Part shown: positions 42,946 through 50,688 of the stretch, piece by piece
Numbering within the stretch: position 1 is the stretch's first letter
Layout of the letters: every line of letters begins with the position of its first letter
NCBI RefSeq assembly: GCF_019084045.1
Contig: NZ_JAHRED010000006.1
Coordinates: 1 to 64,000, forward strand
Reading direction: 5' to 3'
From: Paeniglutamicibacter quisquiliarum
GTDB taxonomy: Bacteria > Actinomycetota > Actinomycetes > Actinomycetales > Micrococcaceae
Length of the DNA stretch: 64,000 nucleotides
The notes under the pieces: generated by a model
Databases searched by the model: none
Told to the model about the DNA's origin: nothing
Seen by the model: only the letters and a program-made list of their open reading frames with translations
Position numbers and translations under genes: made by a program

Positions 42946-44622
42946 CTAGTAGGCCTTGACGCGCTGTTCCACGATCAGGTGGATGAGGGCGAACTTGCCC
43001 TCATCGTCAATCGCCGTCAGCGCAGCCTCAAGGGCGGCCGGGATCTCGCTGTCGTTTTCCACGCGGACTCCGAATCCGCCGAAGGCCTGGGCCATCAACG
43101 CGAAATCGGGGTTCTTGAGCTGGGTGCCGGAAATGCGTTCCGGGTAGTGGCGTTCCTGGTGCGTGCGGATGGTTCCGTATTCCTGGTTGTCCATCACGAT
43201 GACCAGCGGGGTGGCGCCGTACTGGGCGGCGGTCGCCAGCTCCTGGCCGTTCATCAGGAACTCGCCGTCGCCGGCAATGGTGACGACGCGACGTCCCGGG
43301 AAGTTCAGCGACGCTGCAACGGCCGAGGGCACCGAGTAGCCCATGGAACCGTTGCGGGCCGAAATCATCGACGCGTATTCCTCGGTGGGGAAGTAGCGGT
43401 GTGCCCAGTTGGTGTGTTCGCCGGCGCCCAGGGTGATCATGGCGTCGTGCGGCAGGCCCGCCACCAGGTTGGCCATCATGGTGTCCATGCGGGCAGGGCC
43501 CTCGGCGGGGGTCGCTGCGGGTAGGGCAGCAAACTTTTCCTGCTCGCCACGCATGCGCTCGGTGAAGGACTTCCACTCGGGCTTGCCGGCGAAGTCCATC
43601 ATGACCAGGTCCCGGACAAAGACGTCGGGCTTGGCAACGATTTGGTGGGATACGGGGCCCGAGCGGCCGCGCAGGGACGGGTCGATGGTGACCAGGAAGT
43701 TTTTCTTGGTCCAGTCCTGGCGCACCAGGAACCCGTCGGTGATCACGTCGCCAGGAACGGTGCCAACGAAGATCAGCAGGTCGGTTTCCTCGAGCAGGTC
43801 GTAGGTGGGCTTCGGCCGCCCGTATCCGATGGGTCCGACGTAGGAGGGGGAGCTGAAGGGGATGTTGCCCTCGCAACGCCATTCGACGGCGGCCGGCAGG
43901 TGGTGCTCCTCGAGCCAGGTGGTCAGCGCGGTGGCGCCTTCCTGGGTCCAGTCATTTCCACCGAGCACGAACAGCGGCTTGGAGGATTCCTCGAGTGCTG
44001 CCTTGAGTTCCTTCCAGTCGGTCACGGTCATGCCGCCGGTGGCCACGGGGATGACCGGGTGCAGGGTGGGCTCGACCATTTCGCGGATGATGTCCTCGGG
44101 GAGCCCGACCACCACGGGGCCGGGACGCCCGCTCATGGCGGCGAACATGGCCTCGGCGACAATCTCCGAGGCGCGTTCGGCGTGGTCCAGGACCATGACG
44201 CGCTTGGCGCCGGTGTCGAACCAGCCCTTGATGTCGAATTCCTGGAAGGCCTCGCGGTCGCGGTGCGCGAAGGGAATCAGGCCGACGAAGAGCACCATCG
44301 GGGTGGAGTCCTGCCAGGCGGTGTGCAGCCCCACGTGCGCATTGGCCGCACCCGGGCCGCGGGTCACCATGGCGATGCCCGGACGCTGGTGCATCTTGCC
44401 GTCGGCCTCGGCCATGTAGGCGGCGCCACCCTCGTGGCGGCAGACAACGGTCTCAATCGGGGAATGGTGCAGGCCGTCCAAGACATCGAGGTAGCTTTCC
44501 CCGGGAATCACATAGGTGCGCTCCACGCCGTGGGCCACCAGGGTGTCGACAATGATGTGCCCTGCCGACTTTTTCTTCGTGGCCTGGGCATCGGGGATTG
44601 CTTCTAGGGTTTGGGTGCTCAT
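42946..44622 (-). CDS. thiamine-diphosphate-dependent enzyme (acetolactate synthase-like)
   Basis: A 558-residue protein with the three-domain layout of ThDP enzymes: PYR domain with the catalytic Glu in VIPGESYLDVLDG, a central domain, and a PP domain with the ThDP/Mg motif GDGEFLMNG to NQEYGTI. It is related to acetolactate synthase, benzoylformate decarboxylase and similar decarboxylases, but no ilvN or other partner lies beside it. The substrate is open. AAGGAG stands eight bases before the ATG. The 283-base gap upstream (44623-44905) contains its promoter and no gene. Confidence 0.85.
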   Translation of the reverse strand: MSTQTLEAIPDAQATKKKSAGHIIVDTLVAHGVERTYVIPGESYLDVLDGLHHSPIETVVCRHEGGAAYMAEADGKMHQRPGIAMVTRGPGAANAHVGLHTAWQDSTPMVLFVGLIPFAHRDREAFQEFDIKGWFDTGAKRVMVLDHAERASEIVAEAMFAAMSGRPGPVVVGLPEDIIREMVEPTLHPVIPVATGGMTVTDWKELKAALEESSKPLFVLGGNDWTQEGATALTTWLEEHHLPAAVEWRCEGNIPFSSPSYVGPIGYGRPKPTYDLLEETDLLIFVGTVPGDVITDGFLVRQDWTKKNFLVTIDPSLRGRSGPVSHQIVAKPDVFVRDLVMMDFAGKPEWKSFTERMRGEQEKFAALPAATPAEGPARMDTMMANLVAGLPHDAMITLGAGEHTNWAHRYFPTEEYASMISARNGSMGYSVPSAVAASLNFPGRRVVTIAGDGEFLMNGQELATAAQYGATPLVIVMDNQEYGTIRTHQERHYPERISGTQLKNPDFALMAQAFGGFGVRVENDSEIPAALEAALTAIDDEGKFALIHLIVEQRVKAY

Positions 44623-44905
44623 GGCAATTGCTCCTTGTGGTCTCCGCGGTGGACGGGACTGGTTTTGCGCGGCGCGGCACTACACTGTGCATCGCCGGGT
44701 CGAACTAAATCTGAAGTTCCAGCAAATGTACATGATGTCGGCCACGTGCCAGCAGTATGCATCGAAACGCTTCTGTCATATTGGGTCGTTGATCACAATG
44801 TCTTGTTTTTCTCCCGAAAACCGGCAGTGGGTATCGGCGCCACGCGTTGGGGGTGGCGATGCCGGGCGGGCAGGGGTGTGGCAGCCGCGGGCCTAGGGTG
44901 GGACC

Positions 44906-45484
44906 ATGACTCCCGGCAAAAATTCCGCTTCCGGGCCATATCTTCGGCCCTGGACCGATTCAGCGGCAGACATCGAATCGATCCTGGCAGCCTTTGCGGC
45001 CGACGACATGGCAGGCCAGTCCGGTGAACCGGTGAATTCCGAGGCGGCGGCACGTCGCTGGGTGGCACCGTGGATCGATCCGGACAACAACTCCGCGGTG
45101 GCCTTCGCCATCGCGAAGGACGGCACGGCGGTCGGGCACGTGATGGCCGGGGCCATCGACCGGCGCCACGACACGGCGTGGATCTCCTACTGGGTTGCAC
45201 CCGAAGCCCGTGGGTCGGGGCTGGCCTCGCGGGCCACGGCGTCGCTGGCCGAACACTGTTTTGGCACGCTGGCGCTCTTCCGCCTGGAGCTTGCCTACCG
45301 GGTGGACAACCCCGGCTCCGCGGGCGTGGCCAGGAACGCGGGGTTCCGCATCGAGGGCCTGGAGCGGGCCAAGCTGCGCTACCTGGACGAGCGCGGGATG
45401 CCGGTGAGATTCGACGTCCAGACGTGCGCCAGGCTGCGCGGCGACGGGCCTGCGTCGGTCATGTCGTTGGAGATCCGCTCTTAG
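44906..45484 (+). CDS. GNAT acetyltransferase, RimJ/RimL type
   Basis: A 192-residue protein: N-terminal YLRPWTDSAADIESI, then WISYWVAPEARGSGLASRA with the acetyl-CoA loop ARGSGLA, FRLELAYRVDNPGSAGVARNAGF typical of RimJ/RimL, and a final RYLDERG strand. It may acetylate a ribosomal protein or a small molecule. TAGGGT (44894-44899) ends six bases before the ATG, so the mRNA is probably leaderless. Confidence 0.82.
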   Translation: MTPGKNSASGPYLRPWTDSAADIESILAAFAADDMAGQSGEPVNSEAAARRWVAPWIDPDNNSAVAFAIAKDGTAVGHVMAGAIDRRHDTAWISYWVAPEARGSGLASRATASLAEHCFGTLALFRLELAYRVDNPGSAGVARNAGFRIEGLERAKLRYLDERGMPVRFDVQTCARLRGDGPASVMSLEIRS

Positions 45485-45518
45485 GGGAGCGCGGCGTAGC
45501 CGGCCATGACGCGGGAAC

Positions 45519-45554
45519 GGCAATGGCCCGGAACCTAGGTTCCGGGCCATTGCC
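45519..45554. terminator. perfect-palindrome bidirectional terminator
   Basis: A 36-bp perfect palindrome centred on CCTAGG separates the acetyltransferase gene from the convergent membrane-protein gene. The hairpin will act on both strands. Confidence 0.75.
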
Positions 45555-45578
45555 AAATCATGTGGTGCTCTCGCGCGC

Positions 45579-46280
45579 CTATGCCGTGTACGGGCTCGGC
45601 GGATACTTGGCGTTCTTCGTCTCGCCTTCGGTGACGGCCCGCTCGGTGGGCACGTTCCGCCAAGCGAACCAGCCGTAGATGCCGGCCAGTGCCTGGAAGA
45701 CCGTGACGCCCAGCAGCGCCAGGGCGGGGTTCGTGCCGAAGAGCACCGCGACATAGGCAATGGCCGCGGCGGTGCTGGCCAGCCAGGCCCAGCGGTACCC
45801 GCACGCGATGCCGATCAGGGAAACGATCAGCGCCGCCTCGGCCGCAAAGGAAATCCACAATGCCGCGGTGCCATCGGTGAAGATGAACCCGGAGGTCAGC
45901 ATGCGCCCCATGCGCAGGGCGGTGAAGACAACCACCAGCAACGCCCCGATGAGCAGGGGCTTGGCGCCGAAGCCGCGCTGGATGACCTTGCGGCCGAAGC
46001 GCCCGGAGTTGTCAAAGCGGGAGAAGCGCCACAGGCCAAAGGCGGCTGCCAGCATGGCCGGCACTGCGTACAGGAGCATGGATGCCTCGAACTGCAGCGC
46101 GATGACCAGCGGCCCGGCAAAGACGGCCAGGATCTGCGCCCACCAGCCCAGGTCGTTGCGCCGGGCCAGCACCACCATGGCAATGCAGCTGAGCAGTGCC
46201 GAGACGGCAAAGAGTGCCACCTGGGTTCCGGAATCGGTCCCGGGTGCCTGCGAGAAGAGATTGTAGAAAAGTTCGTCCAC
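45579..46280 (-). CDS. seven-helix membrane protein (PnuC-like)
   Basis: The 233-residue protein has about seven hydrophobic helices. RRNDLGWWAQILAV near residue 40 and QALAGIYGWFAWRN near the end resemble PnuC nicotinamide riboside transporters, but similarity is limited and the diagnostic WxxW region is only partly present. It could equally be an uncharacterised membrane protein. No NAD-salvage gene lies next to it. Confidence 0.55.
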   Translation of the reverse strand: MDELFYNLFSQAPGTDSGTQVALFAVSALLSCIAMVVLARRNDLGWWAQILAVFAGPLVIALQFEASMLLYAVPAMLAAAFGLWRFSRFDNSGRFGRKVIQRGFGAKPLLIGALLVVVFTALRMGRMLTSGFIFTDGTAALWISFAAEAALIVSLIGIACGYRWAWLASTAAAIAYVAVLFGTNPALALLGVTVFQALAGIYGWFAWRNVPTERAVTEGETKNAKYPPSPYTA

Positions 46281-46368
46281 GAAGAATACTGCCTATTCAC
46301 AAAGAAAATGGTGGGGGGCGGTGCGTTGCCTCAACTACCGATCGTAGCGCGACTTGCCGCGCCCAACC

Positions 46369-46986
46369 CTATTTCCCGTTGTGGTGTAACCCATCAAACA
46401 TCATGGTGATGGCATGCTCCTCGACCTGCTCGGCGGTGACGTTGCCGTCTTCCCTGAACCACTCGACCAGCGAGTTGATGGTGCCGAAAAGCAGGCGTGT
46501 GGTGGTGCGGGGATCGATGTCGCTGCGCAGCGAGCCTTCGTGCTGGGCCTCGACCACGAGGTCCGAGACGCGGCGGTCCACCGCGCGGCGGCGTTCGAGG
46601 GCGTCGCGCTCGATCTCGGTGTTCCCGCGCAGCCGCAGCAGCAGGGTCACGTATTGCTGGCGCTTGACCAGCACCCGGATGGTGGAGCGGAGGAAGAACT
46701 TCAGGCGCTCCTCGGCGGTTCCGGTGACGGCGCGTTCATCCTCGGCGATGGCCTCAAGCGGGACCAGCGCCTCGTCGAGGGCCAGGCGCAGCAGGTCGCC
46801 CTTGGAGGGCACATGGTGGTAAATGGCGGACTTGCTGATGCCCAGGTTTTCCGCGAGCTTGCCCATCGACGTCGCGTCGTAGCCGTGCTTGTTGAAGACT
46901 TCCACCGCGATGGACAGGACCGAGTCCTGGTCGTATCCGGGGCGTCCGCGCTTGGTGGGTGAGGAGTTGGCAATGCTGGCAGTCAT
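46369..46986 (-). CDS. TetR family repressor, probable PaaR
   Basis: The 205-residue protein has a TetR DNA-binding domain at about residues 20-65 (SVLSIAVEVFNKHGYDATSM, then LGISKSAIYHHVPSKGDLL) and an all-helical ligand domain. It is the last gene of the paaI-paaK-tetR block and has a PaaR-like operator just upstream, so it is likely autoregulated. Known PaaR repressors release DNA on binding phenylacetyl-CoA. The identity as PaaR rests on gene context and operators, not on the ligand domain. Confidence 0.82.
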   Translation of the reverse strand: MTASIANSSPTKRGRPGYDQDSVLSIAVEVFNKHGYDATSMGKLAENLGISKSAIYHHVPSKGDLLRLALDEALVPLEAIAEDERAVTGTAEERLKFFLRSTIRVLVKRQQYVTLLLRLRGNTEIERDALERRRAVDRRVSDLVVEAQHEGSLRSDIDPRTTTRLLFGTINSLVEWFREDGNVTAEQVEEHAITMMFDGLHHNGK

Positions 46987-47000
46987 GATTCCTCATTCTC

Positions 47001-47017
47001 TCACGAACGGTCGGTCC
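47001..47017. promoter_or_regulatory. PaaR-like operator before tetR
   Basis: The core ACGAACGGTCGGT (47003-47015) matches the other four sites. It lies 15 bases before the tetR start codon, suggesting autorepression separate from the paaI-paaK promoter. Confidence 0.6.
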
Positions 47018-47090
47018 GGAAATTGGCGGGGAATTGGTGCGCCGCGGCTGGGGAGGCGGTCGGGCCCCTGCGGCCGCGGCGCACCGGGGC

Positions 47091-48410
47091 CTACTTGTTG
47101 CGCAGGTCGTAGATGCGGCGCAGCTTGCCCGAGGACCGGGCCAGGGTGCCGGGGTCAACGACGTCGATGGCGCAGGAAGATCCCACGTGGATCTTGATCT
47201 GCTTGGCGAGTTCCTTGCCCGCCGCCTCGGCGCGGTCCGAGGTGCAGTCCTCGCGGCGCTCGATCTTCACCGCGAGCTGGTCCATGCGCCCGGGACGGGT
47301 GATCTCCAGCTGAAAGTGCGGGGAAAGGCCGTCGATGCGCAGGGCAATCTCCTCGATCTGGGACGGGAAAAGGTTCACCCCGCGCAGGATGATCATGTCG
47401 TCGCTGCGCCCGGTGATGCGGCCCATCCGGCGGTGGCCCGGACGTGCGGTTCCCGGCAGCAGCCGGGTGAGGTCGTGGGTGCGGTAGCGGATGATCGGCA
47501 GCGCCTGCTTGGTCAGCGAGGTGAACACCAGCTCGCCGTGCTCCCCGTCGCCCAGGACCTTGGTGGGGTCGAAGGCGTCGATGATCTCCGGGCGGAAGTG
47601 GTCCTCCCAGATGTGGCTGCCGTCCTTGGTCTGGTTGGACTCGCCGGCGACGCCCGGGCCCATGACTTCGGACAAGCCGTAGATGTCGCACGCGTCGATG
47701 TCGAACATGACCTCGAGCTCGTGGCGCATCTCCTCGGTCCAGGGCTCGGCGCCGAGCACCGCGACCTTCAGTGAGGTCTTGCGCGGATCAAGGCCCGCCC
47801 GCTGCATGGCGTCGCCGATGGTCAGCAGGTAGGTCGGGGTGCAGAGGATCGCGTCCGGCTCGAAGTCCTGGATCAGCGTGATCTGCTTCTCCGTCTGTCC
47901 GCCGGACATCGGGATCACGGTGGTGCCGAGGCGCTCGGCGGCGGCGTGGGCGCCCAGGCCGCCGGTGAACAGGCCGTAGCCGTAGGCGTTGTGGACCTTC
48001 CAGCCGGGCTTCACGCCCGAGAGGCGCAGGCAGCGCGCGCCCATCTTGGCCCAGTCGTCCAGGTCCTGCTGCGTGTAGCCGACCACGGTGGCCCGGCCGG
48101 TGGTGCCGGAGGAGGCATGGATGCGGGCAACCTCGTGCTGCGGGACGGCGAACATGCCGAACGGGTAGGTCTTGCGCAGGTCCTCCTTTTCGGTGAAGGG
48201 GAACTTGGCCAGGTCCGCCAGCTCCTTCATGTCGCTGGGGTGCACGCCCGCCGCATCGTACTTTTCCTTGTACAGCGGAACCCGGTCGTAGGCGTAGGCG
48301 AGCGTGTCCTGCAGACGCGTGAGCTGGATCGATTCGATCTGGTCGCGGCTCATGGTTTCTTCGGGATCCAACGGGTTGGGCAGTTCGATCCGGGTGGAGG
48401 TCTGGGTCAT
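47091..48410 (-). CDS. paaK: phenylacetate--CoA ligase
   Basis: The 439-residue adenylate-forming enzyme carries the PaaK motifs SSGTTGRATVVGYTQQDL (phosphate loop, about residue 92), MSGGQTEKQI, YGLSEVMGPGVA, and RSDDMIILRGVNLFPSQIE (C-terminal domain), ending with the catalytic-lysine region. It makes phenylacetyl-CoA, both the first pathway intermediate and the expected PaaR inducer. It follows paaI after 48 bases in the same direction. Confidence 0.95.
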   Translation of the reverse strand: MTQTSTRIELPNPLDPEETMSRDQIESIQLTRLQDTLAYAYDRVPLYKEKYDAAGVHPSDMKELADLAKFPFTEKEDLRKTYPFGMFAVPQHEVARIHASSGTTGRATVVGYTQQDLDDWAKMGARCLRLSGVKPGWKVHNAYGYGLFTGGLGAHAAAERLGTTVIPMSGGQTEKQITLIQDFEPDAILCTPTYLLTIGDAMQRAGLDPRKTSLKVAVLGAEPWTEEMRHELEVMFDIDACDIYGLSEVMGPGVAGESNQTKDGSHIWEDHFRPEIIDAFDPTKVLGDGEHGELVFTSLTKQALPIIRYRTHDLTRLLPGTARPGHRRMGRITGRSDDMIILRGVNLFPSQIEEIALRIDGLSPHFQLEITRPGRMDQLAVKIERREDCTSDRAEAAGKELAKQIKIHVGSSCAIDVVDPGTLARSSGKLRRIYDLRNK

Positions 48411-48458
48411 GATGTGGCCTTACGTGCGATGTTTTGGGGAGATGGGGGAAAGGTGGCG

Positions 48459-48899
48459 TCAGGGACGCTTGGGGATGGTGCGCGAGCGGCCGCGGAATTC
48501 GGCAAGCACCTCGTCCTCGGCGCCCGGGACGCTCTGCAGGACCTGGATGTCGTAGATCCCGCTGCGCCCGGTTTGCTGGCGGCGGTTGGCCACCGCCGTG
48601 AGGGTCCGGCCGGGGATGCCGGGCTTGAGGAAGTTGATGTCGACGCCGGAGGCCACAGTGATGGTGTCCGCGGACCCGGTGTGCGGGTTGCACGACATGG
48701 CGAACGCGGTGTCGGCAAGGGCGAAAATCATCCCGCCGTGGGCGATGCCGAATCCGTTGAGCATTTCCTGGCGCAGCTCCATGGAGATGGTTGCGTGACC
48801 GTCTGCCACCTTCAGCACCTCAATGCCCAACCATTTGGCCGCGTAATCGTTCCTCAGGATGGGATGCATCAGGGGTGCATCGACGCCAGTGTCGCTCAT
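48459..48899 (-). CDS. paaI: phenylacetyl-CoA pathway thioesterase
   Basis: A 146-residue hotdog thioesterase with the PaaI motif FGIAHGGMIFALADTAFAMSCN, including the HGG and catalytic Asp, and VDINFLKPGIPG. PaaI hydrolyses ring-hydroxylated phenylacetyl-CoA and rescues CoA from dead ends. It is first in the operon paaI-paaK and directly behind the operator at 48918-48939. Confidence 0.9.
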   Translation of the reverse strand: MSDTGVDAPLMHPILRNDYAAKWLGIEVLKVADGHATISMELRQEMLNGFGIAHGGMIFALADTAFAMSCNPHTGSADTITVASGVDINFLKPGIPGRTLTAVANRRQQTGRSGIYDIQVLQSVPGAEDEVLAEFRGRSRTIPKRP

Positions 48900-48917
48900 G
48901 GGGGAGACCTCTCAGTT

Positions 48918-48964
48918 ATTTACCGAACGATCATTAGGTAATCCTGAAATGTGAGATAAGTCAA
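48918..48964 (-). promoter_or_regulatory. paaI promoter with PaaR-like operator
   Basis: On the minus strand -35 TTGACT (48964-48959) and -10 TACCTA (48940-48935) are 18 bases apart. The operator (48918-48939 on the plus strand, including TTTACCGAACGATC) overlaps the -10 and the start point. Its half near paaI fits the PaaR consensus best. Bound repressor should block the polymerase. Confidence 0.7.
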
Positions 48965-49161
48965 GACGGGTGACTCCGAATCCCGAGTTTCCGGGGGACA
49001 TTTCGACGCCATGTTTTCGTCCCGGCGCATGCATGTGTCCAACGCCCCCGGGGTTGCGGCAGCGACACGGCGGGACGAAAGTCCCTACTCGCCATCGGAA
49101 TCCGGGGCCAGACTGGGGTATGAAATGAATCCGGCCCGAAAGCATAGGGAGATGAGCGTTG

Positions 49162-49521
49162 ATGCGCAGGTGGAAGCGCTGGGAAGACTGGGCCGTGGTC
49201 GCCGTTGGCCTGGTCATGGCATTGACACCCCTGTGGTCCGAAAGCATCGGCAATTCCGTGCCGCTGTTGATCACCACCGGGGCACTGCTGTTTGCCGTCG
49301 GGATGATCAACCTGGGAGGGCCGAACCTCTACGGGATCGAGGTGGGACAGCTCCTGGCCGCGATGGTGGCCATCATCCTGCCCGGGCTGGGATCCTTTGC
49401 CGGGGCGAACGTGCCGGCACTGACCGCCTGGATTGGCGGGGGAGTCGCCGTGGTGGCAACGCTGCTGGCGATGAAGCCGAGCATCGACACCTCGCACAAG
49501 CTGCAGCACCAGGACGGGTAG
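49162..49521 (+). CDS. SPW-repeat-like membrane protein
   Basis: A 119-residue protein with four predicted transmembrane helices and a basic N-terminus (MRRWKRWEDW). ALTPLWSES near residue 21 resembles the SPW repeat of small actinobacterial membrane proteins, but the repeat is degenerate. ATG 49162 follows AGGGAG with ten bases between; the TTG directly before is an alternative. Function unknown. Confidence 0.65.
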   Translation: MRRWKRWEDWAVVAVGLVMALTPLWSESIGNSVPLLITTGALLFAVGMINLGGPNLYGIEVGQLLAAMVAIILPGLGSFAGANVPALTAWIGGGVAVVATLLAMKPSIDTSHKLQHQDG

Positions 49522-49548
49522 GAACGCGCGGGTGGTCGCCCCGCACGC

Positions 49549-49584
49549 AAATGCGTCCCCGGGCCACGCGCCGGGGGCGCATTT
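49549..49584. terminator. bidirectional terminator
   Basis: AAATGCGTCCCCGG (49549-49562) pairs with CCGGGGGCGCATTT (49571-49584), with one G-U pair and a short loop. It lies between convergent genes. Confidence 0.7.
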
Positions 49585-49650
49585 CCACGTCCGTGACCTG
49601 GGTGGGGCGGCTGAGGCCTGCATAGGGAAGGCGACGAGGCGACCTGCCGC

Positions 49651-50688
49651 CTAGGCGCCTGGCAGGTCCTGGTAGATCCTGGCGTAGAGGGCGAGGATGA
49701 AAGGTTCCTTGGCCCGGTTGTAGTCCATCACCAGCCCCGCTCCGCCGCCGCGATCATTGGTTGCCGCCGCCTGCTCGCTCTTGATGCGCGCGTAGGCGAC
49801 CCGATCGGCCTCGTGGGTTCGCAGCCAGTCGCGGAACGCAGCCATCCGGGCGGTCTCCGGGCAGCCCGGGGCTAGGACATGGACATTTGCGGCCGGGAGG
49901 CCCGAACCGGGGCCCGCGACCAGAAGCCTGTGGCGATACCAGCCAGGCTCGCGCAGGCGGAAAATGAAGCCCGCCGCCTCAAGCATCGGCACATAGCGCC
50001 CCTCCCGGTCCGGGTCCTCGACGGTCAGCACCACGTCGATGACTGGTTTGGCGGGCAGCCCCGGCACCGAGGTGGAACCCAGGTGCTCGATCGCCAGCGC
50101 ACGGTGTCCCAGGGCGTGCCGGACCGCCGCAGCGAGCTCCTCGAAGTCCTGCGGCCACGTCGGCGACGGCGGGACAACCAGCACCGGCGCCGGGGCGGGA
50201 CTCCCGTGGATCCACTCAACGCCACCGTCGGCAGGTTCCGGGTCCCGTACCAGGGGCACGTGGGGCAGGACGCAAAGGTGGCGGCGGCGACCGGGCCACC
50301 GGAGATCGGGCGGGGAGTCGCTGCAGCGAAAGCCGGCGGCCCGGTAGAAGCCGACGGCGTCGGTGTCGGTGCGGGCCACGACCATCGCGGCGGAAGCGTC
50401 CCTGACCAGGTGCACCAGCGCGGTGGCCACGCCCGAGCGCCGCAGCCCGGGGTCGACGGCAAGGTATTCGATTTCCACCGCGTGGCGATCCAGGCGCCGG
50501 TACACGGCCAGTGCCGCGGGGGTGCCGTGTCCGTCGACGGCAACCAACAACTCCAGGTCGGCGATTCCCCGGACCAAGTCATCGAGTGCCGGGCCGGTGG
50601 CCTCGCTGGCAAGGGTAAGCAGCGCCCGGAACCGCGGGTCGTCCCCGAGGTCCCGGACCGCTGCCGACCGGATTATCGGGGTGCTCAT
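49651..50688 (-). CDS. GNAT acetyltransferase fused to a GrpB/UPF0157 nucleotidyltransferase-like domain
   Basis: The 345-residue protein has two parts. Residues 1 to about 150 are a GNAT domain (IEYLAVDPGLRRSGVATALV, YRAAGFRC). Residues about 170-340 are GrpB/UPF0157: HLGSTSVPGLPAKPVIDVVL with the Ser/Asp pair of nucleotidyltransferase folds, and a final MDYNRAKEPFI segment. Both domains look intact. The start overlaps the oligopeptidase stop by ATGA, so it is co-translated with it. Substrates are unknown. Confidence 0.83.
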   Translation of the reverse strand: MSTPIIRSAAVRDLGDDPRFRALLTLASEATGPALDDLVRGIADLELLVAVDGHGTPAALAVYRRLDRHAVEIEYLAVDPGLRRSGVATALVHLVRDASAAMVVARTDTDAVGFYRAAGFRCSDSPPDLRWPGRRRHLCVLPHVPLVRDPEPADGGVEWIHGSPAPAPVLVVPPSPTWPQDFEELAAAVRHALGHRALAIEHLGSTSVPGLPAKPVIDVVLTVEDPDREGRYVPMLEAAGFIFRLREPGWYRHRLLVAGPGSGLPAANVHVLAPGCPETARMAAFRDWLRTHEADRVAYARIKSEQAAATNDRGGGAGLVMDYNRAKEPFILALYARIYQDLPGA

